From positions 62,001-126,000 of the forward strand of contig DVKH01000042.1 of assembly GCA_018716105.1 (NCBI GenBank): DNA of 64,000 nucleotides. Reading direction: 5' to 3'. This DNA is from Candidatus Fimivivens faecavium. Lineage in GTDB: Bacteria; Bacillota; Clostridia; Oscillospirales; Ruminococcaceae. The position numbers and the translations under genes were made by a program. Below the pieces are notes generated by a model. That model searched no databases. It was not told where the DNA came from and saw only the letters and a program-made list of their open reading frames with translations. This document shows, in pieces, positions 34,731 through 42,509 of the stretch. Numbering within the stretch: the first letter of the stretch is position 1; each line of letters begins with the position of its first letter.

Positions 34731-36479
34731 TCAGCGGATCTTGATGTGAACCTCGCGCAGCTGCTGTTCGGTGACCTCGCAGGGCGAACCCATCAGCAGA
34801 TCCTGCGCGTTTGAGTTCATCGGGAAGGCGATGACCTCGCGGATGTTCTCCTCGTCCTTGAGCAGCATCACCATCCGGTCGACGCCCGGAGCCATGCCCG
34901 CGTGCGGCGGCGCGCCGTACTGGAAGGCGTTGTAGAGGGCGGAGAATTTCCCGATCAGGTCTTCTTCGGTGTAGCCCGCGATTTCAAACGCCTTTCTCAT
35001 CACGTCGAGGTCGTGGTTCCTCACCGCGCCGGAGGAAAGTTCCACCCCGTTGCAGACGATGTCGTATTGGTAGGCGTTGATTTCGAGCGGGTCTTTGTGG
35101 AGCAGCGCGTCGAGACCGCCCTGCGGCATCGAGAACGGGTTGTGGGTAAAGGCGGCCTTGCCGGTTTCCTCGTCGAGTTCAAACATCGGGAAGTCGGTGA
35201 TAAAGCACATCCGGAAGGCGTCTTTTTCGAGGAGATCGAGCCGCCGGCCGAGTTCGGTCCGGATCTGCCCCGCGAGTTTCGGCGCGTCGAGCTTTGAGTC
35301 CGCGATGAAATAGAGGACCGAGCCGGGCGCAAGGCCCGCGCGCTTTGCGATTTCGGCCCGCTGTTCGCCGGTGAGGAACTTGTCGATCGGGCCTTTATAG
35401 GACATGTCCTCCTCGACCTTCACATAGCCCAGGCCCTTCATGCCGATCGAGGTGGCGAAGGAGAGCATGTTTTCGAAAAAGCTCTTTGGCTGGGAGGCGC
35501 AGCCGGGGACGTTGATTGCCCGGACGCATTTTCCCTGAAAGGGTTTGAAGTCGGATGTGACAAACAGGTCGCTCAGGTCTATGATCACCAGGGGATTTCT
35601 CAGGTCCGGCTTGTCGGTGCCGTATTTCAGCATCGCCTCGGCGAAGGGAATCCGGGGGAACGGCGTTTCCGACACCGTTTTATCGGAGAAGGTTTTAAAG
35701 GTTTCGGACAGGACCTCTTCCGCGACGGAGAGGACGTCTTCCTGCGTCGCAAAAGCCATTTCAAAATCCAGCTGATAAAATTCGCCCGGCGAGCGGTCGG
35801 CCCTCGCATCCTCATCCCGGAAGCAGGGGGCGATCTGGAAATACCGGTCGAAGCCCGACACCATCAGCAGTTGCTTAAACTGCTGCGGCGCCTGCGGCAG
35901 GGCATAGAATTTGCCGTGGTGCTTCCGGCTCGGGATCAGATAATCCCTGGCGCCCTCCGGCGAAGATGCGGTCAGGATCGGGGTCTGGATCTCGAGGAAG
36001 CCCAGTTCATTCATCTTCTGCCGCAGGAAGGTGATCACCTTCGAGCGGAACACGATGTTATCGTGGACCTTTTTGTTCCGAAGGTCGAGATAGCGGTATT
36101 TAAGACGGATCTCTTCCTTTGTTTCGGTCGAGGAGGGCACCTCAAACGGGAGGCCGGAGACCGACTTCCCGAGGATTTCAAGGCTTTCGGCCTCGACCTC
36201 AATGGCGCCGGTCGCAATCTTCGGGTTGACGGTGTCTTCATCGCGTTTTAAAACCGGACCCGCCACCGTGACGACGCATTCGCGGTTTACGCCCGCGAGC
36301 AGCTTTTCCTCCCGGATCACCACCTGGACGACGCCATACTGATCGCGAAGGTCGATAAACTGGATTCCGCCGTGATCGCGGATATTTTCAACCCAGCCCG
36401 CGACGCGGGTCTTCTGGCCGATCTGGGCCTCGCTGAGTTCACCGCAGGTATGGGTGCGATACTGGTTTTTCGTGATCAT
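34731..36479 (-). CDS. aspS: Aspartyl-tRNA synthetase, bacterial type (probably non-discriminating)
   Basis: AspRS charges tRNA(Asp), and in its non-discriminating form also tRNA(Asn). The 582-residue protein has the OB anticodon-binding domain (RVAGWVENIRDHGGIQFIDL), class II motif 2 (CFRDEDARADRSPGEFYQLD), a GAD insertion, and motif 3 (GMAPGVDRMVMLL). A TTG three codons upstream is possible, but the ATG at 36479 has the better spacing to AGGAAGG. The anticodon-domain His in RDHGG matches the residue reported for non-discriminating enzymes, where discriminating ones tend to have Leu. Its co-transcription with gatCAB supports a role in Asp-tRNA(Asn) formation. Confidence 0.95.
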   Translation of the reverse strand: MITKNQYRTHTCGELSEAQIGQKTRVAGWVENIRDHGGIQFIDLRDQYGVVQVVIREEKLLAGVNRECVVTVAGPVLKRDEDTVNPKIATGAIEVEAESLEILGKSVSGLPFEVPSSTETKEEIRLKYRYLDLRNKKVHDNIVFRSKVITFLRQKMNELGFLEIQTPILTASSPEGARDYLIPSRKHHGKFYALPQAPQQFKQLLMVSGFDRYFQIAPCFRDEDARADRSPGEFYQLDFEMAFATQEDVLSVAEEVLSETFKTFSDKTVSETPFPRIPFAEAMLKYGTDKPDLRNPLVIIDLSDLFVTSDFKPFQGKCVRAINVPGCASQPKSFFENMLSFATSIGMKGLGYVKVEEDMSYKGPIDKFLTGEQRAEIAKRAGLAPGSVLYFIADSKLDAPKLAGQIRTELGRRLDLLEKDAFRMCFITDFPMFELDEETGKAAFTHNPFSMPQGGLDALLHKDPLEINAYQYDIVCNGVELSSGAVRNHDLDVMRKAFEIAGYTEEDLIGKFSALYNAFQYGAPPHAGMAPGVDRMVMLLKDEENIREVIAFPMNSNAQDLLMGSPCEVTEQQLREVHIKIR

Positions 36480-36612
36480 CGTTTTCAAACCCTTCCTCTA
36501 AGTCTTCGAAATGGAACGGAACTGCCGCGCCGCGATGTTTGCCGCACGGCGGGCATAATCGGCTCCGGCGAGGGGCGGCCGCGGAGCGTCGTTTTCCCTC
36601 TGTGAAGCGCTC

Positions 36613-36651
36613 AAAAAAAACGGCGCCGCCGGCCGTTTGGGCTGCGGCGCC
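36613..36651 (-). terminator. Strong intrinsic terminator upstream of aspS
   Basis: GGCGCCGC (36651-36644 on the minus strand) pairs with GCGGCGCC (36629-36622), followed by eight T. It lies about 135 bases before the aspS ATG and would stop transcripts starting at the promoter at 36799-36827. Confidence 0.9.
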
Positions 36652-36791
36652 CTGAACCTGGAGAAATCCACGCGGCAGGGAATCTTTTGCTTTCGCGTTT
36701 TGTGCCATAAATGAATGGCGCTGCGGCGCTGTTCAGCCAAATTTTCGGCCTGCCTCCCCAAAAGGCGGCCCCCAAAATGAGATATCCGCAT
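36613..36791 (-). ncRNA. Candidate ~180-nt small RNA (6S-like position and size) or aspS attenuated leader
   Basis: A near-consensus sigma-A promoter and a strong terminator enclose about 180 bases without a credible gene. Internal complementarity includes GGCAGG with CCTGCC and CTGAAC with GTTCAG. The 5' segment GCGCCGCAGC repeats the terminator's own left arm, so alternative pairings are possible. B. subtilis encodes 6S-1 RNA (bsrA) beside aspS, and the length fits 6S RNA, but I cannot confirm its secondary structure by eye. The alternative is an attenuator leader of aspS; no T-box consensus is present. The stretch 36480-36612 after the terminator holds no other gene. Confidence 0.45.
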
Positions 36792-36798
36792 TTTGGAT

Positions 36799-36827
36799 AT
36801 TGTACCATATATTATGAGCGCTTTCAA
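36799..36827 (-). promoter_or_regulatory. Sigma-A promoter of the candidate small RNA
   Basis: TTGAAA (36827-36822) and TACAAT (36804-36799) on the minus strand are separated by 17 bases. Each hexamer is close to consensus (four and five of six). Confidence 0.82.
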
Positions 36828-36839
36828 CCGGTTTTATAG

Positions 36840-37283
36840 CATGTAAAACCGTGTTTCCGCCTGTTTCGGCAGCGCTTGCGGGGCCTGTCCGCACGTTTGA
36901 AACAGCGCCGGCCATCCGGCTGTTCGATTCGGTCAGCGCGAAGGGCGGGCTCAAAAGCCATTCCACCGCGAAGTCCCTCTTCGACCTGTTTTCTGCGCAG
37001 AGCCGGCAAGCGCCCTCAGCCAGCAGCTCGAAGGTTGCGTTGAGCTGGGCGCTGCTTTCCTCGGTAAAGCCGACCGCCTGCACTCTGGCGTTGAGGCTGG
37101 CGGCGGCAGCCCTTCCGCTGCCAGCGCAAAGAGACCGCCTTTCGGATCGGCGTGTTGCTGACGCCAAGCTCCTCGGCGAACTCACGAGGTTGATTTTCCC
37201 GGGATGGAGCTGCCGGCCCATGATCTTTTCCTTGATGATATCGTGGGCCTCGCGTTTTATGCTCGATTTTCGGGTTTTGCCAT
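36840..37283 (-). pseudogene. Decayed GntR/FCD-type transcriptional regulator
   Basis: Pieces of one regulator appear in different frames of the minus strand. From an ATG at 37283 (after GGGAGGG) the frame gives MAKPENRA and stops. One frame over it continues KREAHDIIKEKIMGRQLHPG. After loss of one C near 37193 it shifts again to PREFAEELGVSNTPIRKAVS, a clear GntR helix-turn-helix. A third shift gives LAAEGL, and GFTEESSAQLNATFELLAEG resembles the start of an FCD effector domain. At least three frameshifts and a truncated effector domain mean no functional protein. It is divergent from the aminotransferase at 37457, its likely former target. Confidence 0.8.
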
Positions 37284-37317
37284 CGCCTTTTGTTCTCCCT
37301 CCCGTCCGCAGCCGTCC

Positions 37318-37346
37318 TTGACAGGGAGGCGGGGCTCCGTTAAACT
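37318..37346 (+). promoter_or_regulatory. Sigma-A promoter of the class I aminotransferase gene
   Basis: A perfect TTGACA (37318-37323) and TAAACT (37341-37346, four of six) are separated by 17 bases. The predicted start site falls just before the palindrome at 37356. Confidence 0.78.
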
Positions 37347-37355
37347 GAAAAAAAG

Positions 37356-37370
37356 TATGCATCATGCACA
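37356..37370 (+). promoter_or_regulatory. Probable GntR-type operator
   Basis: TATGCATCATGCACA is a near-perfect 7-1-7 palindrome (core TGCAT-C-ATGCA). It overlaps the expected transcription start of the aminotransferase and lies in the divergent region beside the decayed GntR gene. Size and symmetry fit FCD-subfamily operators. No other protein in the window is an obvious ligand. Confidence 0.6.
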
Positions 37371-37456
37371 TCATTCGCCGTGGAAGTGCACTGCAGGAAA
37401 ACCGCCGCGTGCGTTTACCGCGGAAAAACATGAGACATCGATGGGAGGAATTGAAG

Positions 37457-38635
37457 ATGCTGCCGCAGGAAATGGTCGATCTCGGGTCAAGACGTTCCAC
37501 AATACGGGAACTGTTCGAGTATGGGAAGCAGAGGGCCGCAGTGGTCGGGCCGGAAAACGTCTACGACTTTTCGATCGGGAACCCAAACGTGCCCGCGCCG
37601 GAATGCGTGACCGAAAGCATTTACCGCCACCTGGGGCGCGACCCGGCCGCCCTGCACGGCTACACCAGCGCGCAGGGCGACTACGGCGTACGCAAGGCGC
37701 TCGCCGAGTCCCTGAACCGCCGCTTCCATCAGGAATTTCGCGCGGAGAATCTCTATCTGACCGTGGGCGCGGCGGCTTCGCTGAGCATTGCGCTCCACGC
37801 CATCTGCGAGGCGGGGGACGAGGTCGTTGTGTTCGCGCCCTATTTTCCGGAATACAGCGTATTCGTCTCCGCCGCGGGCGCGAAACTGGTGGAGGTGCCG
37901 CCGAGGTGCGAGGATTTCCAGATCGACTTTGACGTCCTAGCCGCTCATGTCACGCCGAAGACCAGGGCCGTGCTGATCAACTCCCCGAACAACCCCTCGG
38001 GCGTGGTCTATTCGAAGGAAACGGCGGAGAAGCTTGCGGCGTTGCTCAAAGAGCGCAGCGCCCATTACGGCCATCCGATCTACCTCATATCGGACGAACC
38101 CTATCGCGAAATCGTTTACGGGGCAGAGACGCCGTTCTGGACCAGCTATTATTCCGATACCGTCGTCTGCTATTCCTACAGCAAATCCCTCTCGCTTCCG
38201 GGAGAACGAATCGGCTATGTTCTCGTCCCGGACGGCGCGGCGGATTCGAAGGACCTCTACCACGCGGTCTGCGGGGCCGGGCGTTATCTCGGCTATGTCT
38301 GCGCGCCGAGCCTCTTCCAGTATGTGATCGCCGATTGCGACGGCGCGACCAGCGACCTTTCGATCTACCGCCGCAACCGCGACCTTCTCTATCACGGCCT
38401 GGTTGACGCTGGTTTTTCCTGCGTCAAACCCGAGGGCGCGTTTTATCTGTTCCCGCGCGCGCTCGAAGCGGATGCGAACGGGTTCTGCGAGCGCGCGAAG
38501 AAATACGACCTGCTGATTGTTCCGGGCGATGCGTTCGGCTGCCCGGGCCATGTGCGGATCAGCTACTGCGTTTCGACCGAACAGATTGAACGGGCGCTTC
38601 CAGCGTTCCGGAAGCTCGCGGCGGAATACCGCTGA
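37457..38635 (+). CDS. Class I/II PLP-dependent aminotransferase
   Basis: A fold-type I aminotransferase of 392 residues; the amino donor is unknown. Visible blocks are VYDFSIGNPNVPAPECVTES, LHGYTSAQGDYGVRKALAES, VVFAPYFPEYSVFVSAAGA, the NSPNNPSGVVYS loop and the PLP lysine in YSYSKSLSLPGERIGYVL. The ATG at 37457 follows GGGAGGA by eight bases; a longer upstream frame covers the promoter and operator. It is intact although both flanks, the regulator and the butyrate kinase, are ruined. Confidence 0.92.
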   Translation: MLPQEMVDLGSRRSTIRELFEYGKQRAAVVGPENVYDFSIGNPNVPAPECVTESIYRHLGRDPAALHGYTSAQGDYGVRKALAESLNRRFHQEFRAENLYLTVGAAASLSIALHAICEAGDEVVVFAPYFPEYSVFVSAAGAKLVEVPPRCEDFQIDFDVLAAHVTPKTRAVLINSPNNPSGVVYSKETAEKLAALLKERSAHYGHPIYLISDEPYREIVYGAETPFWTSYYSDTVVCYSYSKSLSLPGERIGYVLVPDGAADSKDLYHAVCGAGRYLGYVCAPSLFQYVIADCDGATSDLSIYRRNRDLLYHGLVDAGFSCVKPEGAFYLFPRALEADANGFCERAKKYDLLIVPGDAFGCPGHVRISYCVSTEQIERALPAFRKLAAEYR

Positions 38636-38659
38636 GACCGTGCAGGCTTTGCTGTGGAT

Positions 38660-39000
38660 TCTTAATATTCGATGATTGGGTGGAAGGCGGATGGATGTGC
38701 CTTTGAAAAAGCGGTCGGGAGATGAATTTTCTCGTCGCCTACCTCGGCGGCGGAATCTCAATCAGCGCCCATGAGAAGGGGAAGACCGTCGACGCGATTC
38801 TGCTGACCGTCGGCATGGCTTACTCCGAACATCTGGTCGGGCTTATCCGGCAGTATGCTGGATTTCCCGCGCCGGCAATGGTCTACCCGGGCGAAAACGA
38901 GCTGGAATCGCCTTTGCTCGGCGCGCTGCGTATTCTGCGCGGCGGGGAGGGGGCCAGCGAGCTTACCCCCGGTGGGATCAGCATTGTCCGGCCTTGTTAA
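38660..39000 (+). pseudogene. Butyrate kinase remnant with internal deletion
   Basis: The frame from 38722 reads MNFLVAYLGGGISISAHEKG, a butyrate kinase ATP-binding block found about midway in the ~355-residue family. It then jumps directly to TVDAILLTVGMAYSEHLVGL and VYPGENELESPLLGALRILR, blocks from the C-terminal end. Roughly 100 residues between them are missing. Just upstream another frame gives DGCAFEKAVGR, matching the sequence that normally precedes MNFLVA, so a frameshift separates the two; the N-terminal half is gone. The enzyme cannot be functional. This remnant marks the last core-like sequence before the glycan locus. Confidence 0.8.
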
Positions 39001-39027
39001 TGAAAGCGGCAGCGCAGATCGTGACTT

Positions 39028-39102
39028 GGGAATGAAACTGTTGACTATTTGGAATAGAAGCTCAATCAGTTCCTGTCACAGCAATAGTTTCATTCCCGTT
39101 TT
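39028..39102 (+). terminator. Long-stem hairpin followed by a T run
   Basis: GGGAATGAAACT (39028-39039) pairs perfectly with AGTTTCATTCCC (39086-39097), followed by GTTTTTGTG. The 46-base loop is unusually long for a terminator. It sits right after the butyrate kinase remnant, at the compositional boundary. Confidence 0.5.
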
Positions 39103-39138
39103 TGTGTTTGAATGTTTTCCTCCCTGTCGGCATATTCC

Positions 39139-39167
39139 TTGATTTTATGGAAAAATTATGTTAAATT
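39139..39167 (+). promoter_or_regulatory. Possible promoter of the glycan locus
   Basis: TTGATT and TAAATT are separated by 17 bases in an AT-rich stretch; each matches four of six. It is the best candidate I see for transcription into the cluster starting at 39390, which leaves a leader of about 215 bases. Nothing else in 39103-39199 is recognisable. Confidence 0.4.
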
Positions 39168-39199
39168 GAAAATGTTTATATATTTCAGGAAAAGATAAA

Positions 39200-39331
39200 T
39201 TGTGGCATAATATTATCTCGAATACCTTTTATTCCCAGCAAAATAAGACAAGACGCTTGGCTGTGATGGGCATACCGATCGTTAGCGGAGCAGTTCTGTT
39301 TGGTAAGTGCCTTTTATATCTTGCTATCTGA
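39200..39331 (+). CDS. Possible 43-residue membrane peptide or gene remnant
   Basis: From a TTG at 39200, after a weak AGGA, the frame reads MWHNIISNTFYSQQNKTRRL followed by a hydrophobic tail (AVMGIPIVSGAVLFGKCLLY) and a stop. It could be a small membrane peptide, the relic of a membrane protein, or chance. I do not recognise a family. Confidence 0.2.
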   Translation: MWHNIISNTFYSQQNKTRRLAVMGIPIVSGAVLFGKCLLYLAI

Positions 39332-39389
39332 TGAATGTCTGTAATAAGCAGATTGATGCCGTCTGATAAGGAAACCAGGGGGGCAGGAC

Positions 39390-40385
39390 ATGCGGTTAGC
39401 ATTTAGTATTATCATCCCGGTTTATAATGTGGAACCCTATCTGCCGGCCTGTATGGAAAGTGTCATTCCGGTTTTGGAAGATGCAGATGAGATCATTCTG
39501 TCCCTTGGAAAATCGACAGACAGGAGCGGGGAGAGCGCCAGACGATATGCGGAGGAATACCCCGGCGTCAAGCTGACGGTTCAAGATGGAACGGGGCTGT
39601 CCAACGCGAGGAACTGCGCGTTGCGGCAGGCAAAAGGGGATTTCGTCTTGTTTGTGGACAGCGACGATTTTGTGGATACCGAAACCCTGAAAAGCTTACT
39701 GGGAAAAATCCGCGGCGGAGTTTATCGGGCGGATGTTGTGATGACCGATTTTTATCGATATTACGAAACGACGGGAAAATCCCAATTGACCAGTCAGATC
39801 GGCAGCAGAGAGCTGGTTGGATTGGATTCCTTGCCTCTGATAGCTGCAAAGAGGCAGAGTTTTTGGAATGTATGGCGAAGCGTTTACCGGAAAGCATTTT
39901 TAGAAAAGCATCAACTGTATTTTCGGGAAAGTGCGCACGCGGAGGATGTTGATTTTACCACCCGATTATTTCTATCAGAACCGGACATTCTGTTTGTGAA
40001 TGCTCCCTATTACTACTATCGTTTTGGCCGCGAGGGATCCCTGATGAACTCCGTCCGATATTCCCGGGTTGCGGATACCGTCTCGGCGCTCAGCGAAGCG
40101 GTCTGGAGGCTGCGAAGCTGTGAGTCCGGCTGGAGCAAAGTGATCATGAGCAGATTTCAGTTTGAATATATCCTGAGCATGGCTTTGGCGCAGGAGGTCC
40201 CGCCGCAGGAGCGCGAAGCGGCGCTTCGTCTGTTCGGCGATTACCGCCGGATTCTTTCCCCTACGGAGGACCTGGCCGTCGCCGCCGTCCGAAGGTTTCT
40301 GCAGATTGCAGGGACCGGGATAGCATCCCGTCTTTTGCTCCTGGCCAAAGCTGTCAAACGAAAACGCGAGCACAGAACGCTATGA
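39390..40385 (+). CDS. Family 2 glycosyltransferase (GT-A fold)
   Basis: Cytoplasmic inverting glycosyltransferase of 331 residues. The N-terminal catalytic domain has FSIIIPVYNVEPYLPACMES, GTGLSNARNCALRQAKGDFV and the metal-binding FVDSDDFVD. The C-terminal part is a helical, basic tail ending KAVKRKREHRTL that may bind the membrane. AGGGGGG precedes the ATG. It is the first clear gene of the locus; the sugar donor and acceptor are not predictable from sequence. Confidence 0.88.
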   Translation: MRLAFSIIIPVYNVEPYLPACMESVIPVLEDADEIILSLGKSTDRSGESARRYAEEYPGVKLTVQDGTGLSNARNCALRQAKGDFVLFVDSDDFVDTETLKSLLGKIRGGVYRADVVMTDFYRYYETTGKSQLTSQIGSRELVGLDSLPLIAAKRQSFWNVWRSVYRKAFLEKHQLYFRESAHAEDVDFTTRLFLSEPDILFVNAPYYYYRFGREGSLMNSVRYSRVADTVSALSEAVWRLRSCESGWSKVIMSRFQFEYILSMALAQEVPPQEREAALRLFGDYRRILSPTEDLAVAAVRRFLQIAGTGIASRLLLLAKAVKRKREHRTL

Positions 40386-40401
40386 TCAACAGGGGAATAT
40401 C

Positions 40402-41463
40402 ATGCCGAAAATAACCGTATTGCTGCCTACGCGCCAATCCGAACTTTATTTATGTGAAACTGTGCAGAGTGTTTTAACACAGACATTTTCAGACTTTGAA
40501 CTGCTGGTAGTGGATGATGCGTCCACAGACCGCACGCTTGAAATCCTCGCTTCCTTCCGTGACGGCCGAATCCGTGTGCTGGCCGGCCCTGGGAAGGGTT
40601 TGGCTGAGGCGCTGAATCTGGGGTTGCGGCAGGCCGGGGGAGAATACATCGCGAGAATCGACGCCGATGATCTGATGACGCCGCGGCGTCTTGAAAAGCA
40701 GGTTGCCTTTATGGATGTCAATCAGAAGGCGGCGGTGTGCGGCAGCTGGCAGCAGTATTTTGGGCAGAGCACTTTCCTCCATGCGCCGCCGGTATCTCCC
40801 GAGCAGTGCAGGGCGAATTTGCTGTTTCGATGTGATCTGTGTCATTCAACCCTGATGCTCCGCAAAGATGTCTTCTTACAAAACCAACTCTTTTATAACA
40901 GCGGTTATGCGGCTGAAGACTTTGAATTGTGGACGCGGGTGTTAGACTTTGGCGAGATCGCGAATCTCCCGGAAGTCCTTGGGTATTACCGGGAAGACGG
41001 GCGAAGCATCACCAGCCAAAAGCGGGAGCGGCTAATCCAGCAGAACGGGCAGATCGTGGCACAGACCCTCAAACGCAATCTGCAGATACGGCTTACGGAA
41101 GATCAGCAATCCTATTTTGGCGGCTGGGAAAACCCGTTTTATAAAAGAAAGAATGGAATCGTAAGAGAAAGCCGGGAAGCGGCATGGAAAGATTTAAAAG
41201 ATATACTTTGGAAAATCTATGAACGCAACCAGCAGGTTGGTTATTATCAGGAAGCCGCTCTGCTGCGGACCTTGGACGCCCAATGGAATGTACTGCGGTA
41301 TAATGCTCCGTTCTCTTTGTCTATGCGGGCCGTATCTCCGCAGGACCTGTTCCGCAAGAGAAGCCGCTGCGCGGTCCTTTGCCGGAAATTTCGCAGTTTC
41401 TGTCGGAACTATCGGGGTTTCCGGCGTAAATACATTAAGATTTGTAAAATGCTGTTCGGATGA
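40402..41463 (+). CDS. Family 2 glycosyltransferase
   Basis: A 353-residue GT2 enzyme: ITVLLPTRQSELYLCETVQS, FELLVVDDASTDRTLEILAS, EYIARIDADDLMTPRRLEKQ and CDLCHSTLMLRKDVFLQNQL, with the catalytic-acid region EDFELWTRV. It is clearly paralogous to the gene at 45394 and to the N-terminal half of the gene at 46444, sharing the CDLCHSTLMLRK block with the former. Its C terminus carries an extra ~100 basic residues. It starts 16 bases after the previous gene. Confidence 0.88.
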   Translation: MPKITVLLPTRQSELYLCETVQSVLTQTFSDFELLVVDDASTDRTLEILASFRDGRIRVLAGPGKGLAEALNLGLRQAGGEYIARIDADDLMTPRRLEKQVAFMDVNQKAAVCGSWQQYFGQSTFLHAPPVSPEQCRANLLFRCDLCHSTLMLRKDVFLQNQLFYNSGYAAEDFELWTRVLDFGEIANLPEVLGYYREDGRSITSQKRERLIQQNGQIVAQTLKRNLQIRLTEDQQSYFGGWENPFYKRKNGIVRESREAAWKDLKDILWKIYERNQQVGYYQEAALLRTLDAQWNVLRYNAPFSLSMRAVSPQDLFRKRSRCAVLCRKFRSFCRNYRGFRRKYIKICKMLFG

Positions 41464-41507
41464 GGATTTGCTACGAATGACTGAATAAGAGAAAAGAGGC
41501 TCTGACA

Positions 41508-42494
41508 ATGATCATTACTAAAACGCCTTTCCGGGTGAGCTTTGCCGGCGGCGGCAGCGACTTGGCAGACTTTTATGAAAAATATGGGGGGTGCGTGTTG
41601 AGTACGTCGATCAACCGCTACTGCTATATTTCAATCCACCCTTATTTTGATGAAAACTACACGTTGCTCAAATACTCGGAAAATGAATTGGTCAGGAATT
41701 TATCTGACATCAAACACCGCATTTTCAACTGTATTTTGAACGAGCGAGGGATTCACGGCGTCGAAATCACCTCCACGGCGGATATCCCCGGGGGGACGGG
41801 ACTCGGTTCCTCCAGCACCTTTACCGTCGGCCTTCTTAACGCGCTTAACTGCTATCAGGGCAAATATATGTCCAAAGGCAAGCTGGCGGAAAAGGCCTGC
41901 GAGGTGGAAATCCAGAAACTGCGTAGCCCTATTGGTAAACAGGACCAGTATGCGGCGGCCTTCGGGGGCCTGAACTTCATTCGTTTCCATCAAGACGGCG
42001 AGGTGTCGGTATCCCCTATCGTGATGATGCCGGAGATATATCATCGGCTGCAGAGAAATCTGATGATGTTCTATACCGGCGACACCCGCTCCGCCAACTC
42101 TATTTTATCGGAACAGAAAAAAAACATAAGCGCGCAGGATAAGGCGGAGAACCTCAAGAAAATGTGCGCTCTGGCAGAGGATATGAGGGTTGCGCTGGAA
42201 CGCAACGAGCTGGATTCTTTTGGCAGTCTGCTCAACGAGGGGTGGAAGCTCAAGCGAACTCTGGCTAGCGGCATCTCCAACCCGGTGATCGATGAAGCTT
42301 ATCAGACCGCGATGGCGAACGGGGCCTTGGGCGGAAAGCTGCTGGGAGCGGGCGGGGGCGGATTTCTGTTATTCTACTGCGAGCCGGAAAATCAGGAGAA
42401 ACTGAGAGTGGCCCTCCGTCTGCGGCAGTTCCCGTTTTCGTTTGAAAAAGACGGAGCATCCGTGATTTACATCGGCGATAAATACTGGGATTAA
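41508..42494 (+). CDS. hddA: D-glycero-alpha-D-manno-heptose 7-phosphate kinase
   Basis: This GHMP-family kinase adds a phosphate at C1 of heptose 7-phosphate, a step specific to GDP-heptose synthesis. The 328-residue protein has ITKTPFRVSFAGGGSDLADF, the ATP loop GGTGLGSSSTFTVGLLNA, the SPIGKQDQYAAAFGG block and KLLGAGGGGFLLFYC. These match HddA rather than other GHMP kinases. Its partners GmhA, GmhB and HddC are all within the next four genes, which strongly supports the assignment. Confidence 0.9.
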   Translation: MIITKTPFRVSFAGGGSDLADFYEKYGGCVLSTSINRYCYISIHPYFDENYTLLKYSENELVRNLSDIKHRIFNCILNERGIHGVEITSTADIPGGTGLGSSSTFTVGLLNALNCYQGKYMSKGKLAEKACEVEIQKLRSPIGKQDQYAAAFGGLNFIRFHQDGEVSVSPIVMMPEIYHRLQRNLMMFYTGDTRSANSILSEQKKNISAQDKAENLKKMCALAEDMRVALERNELDSFGSLLNEGWKLKRTLASGISNPVIDEAYQTAMANGALGGKLLGAGGGGFLLFYCEPENQEKLRVALRLRQFPFSFEKDGASVIYIGDKYWD

Positions 42495-42509
42495 AGAAAG
42501 GGTAAATTT

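Noticed and set aside
36480..36827. T-box riboswitch upstream of aspS
   Set aside because: The conserved T-box sequence and its surrounding antiterminator are not present in the region between promoter and terminator.
37364..37456. Upstream extension of the aminotransferase
   Set aside because: These codons overlap the operator and the expected transcription start, and the ATG at 37457 has a far better ribosome binding site.
36733..37500. 255-codon minus-strand frame as an intact gene
   Set aside because: It joins out-of-frame pieces of a GntR regulator with the aminotransferase promoter region and the 5' end of that gene; the regulator motifs lie in three different frames.
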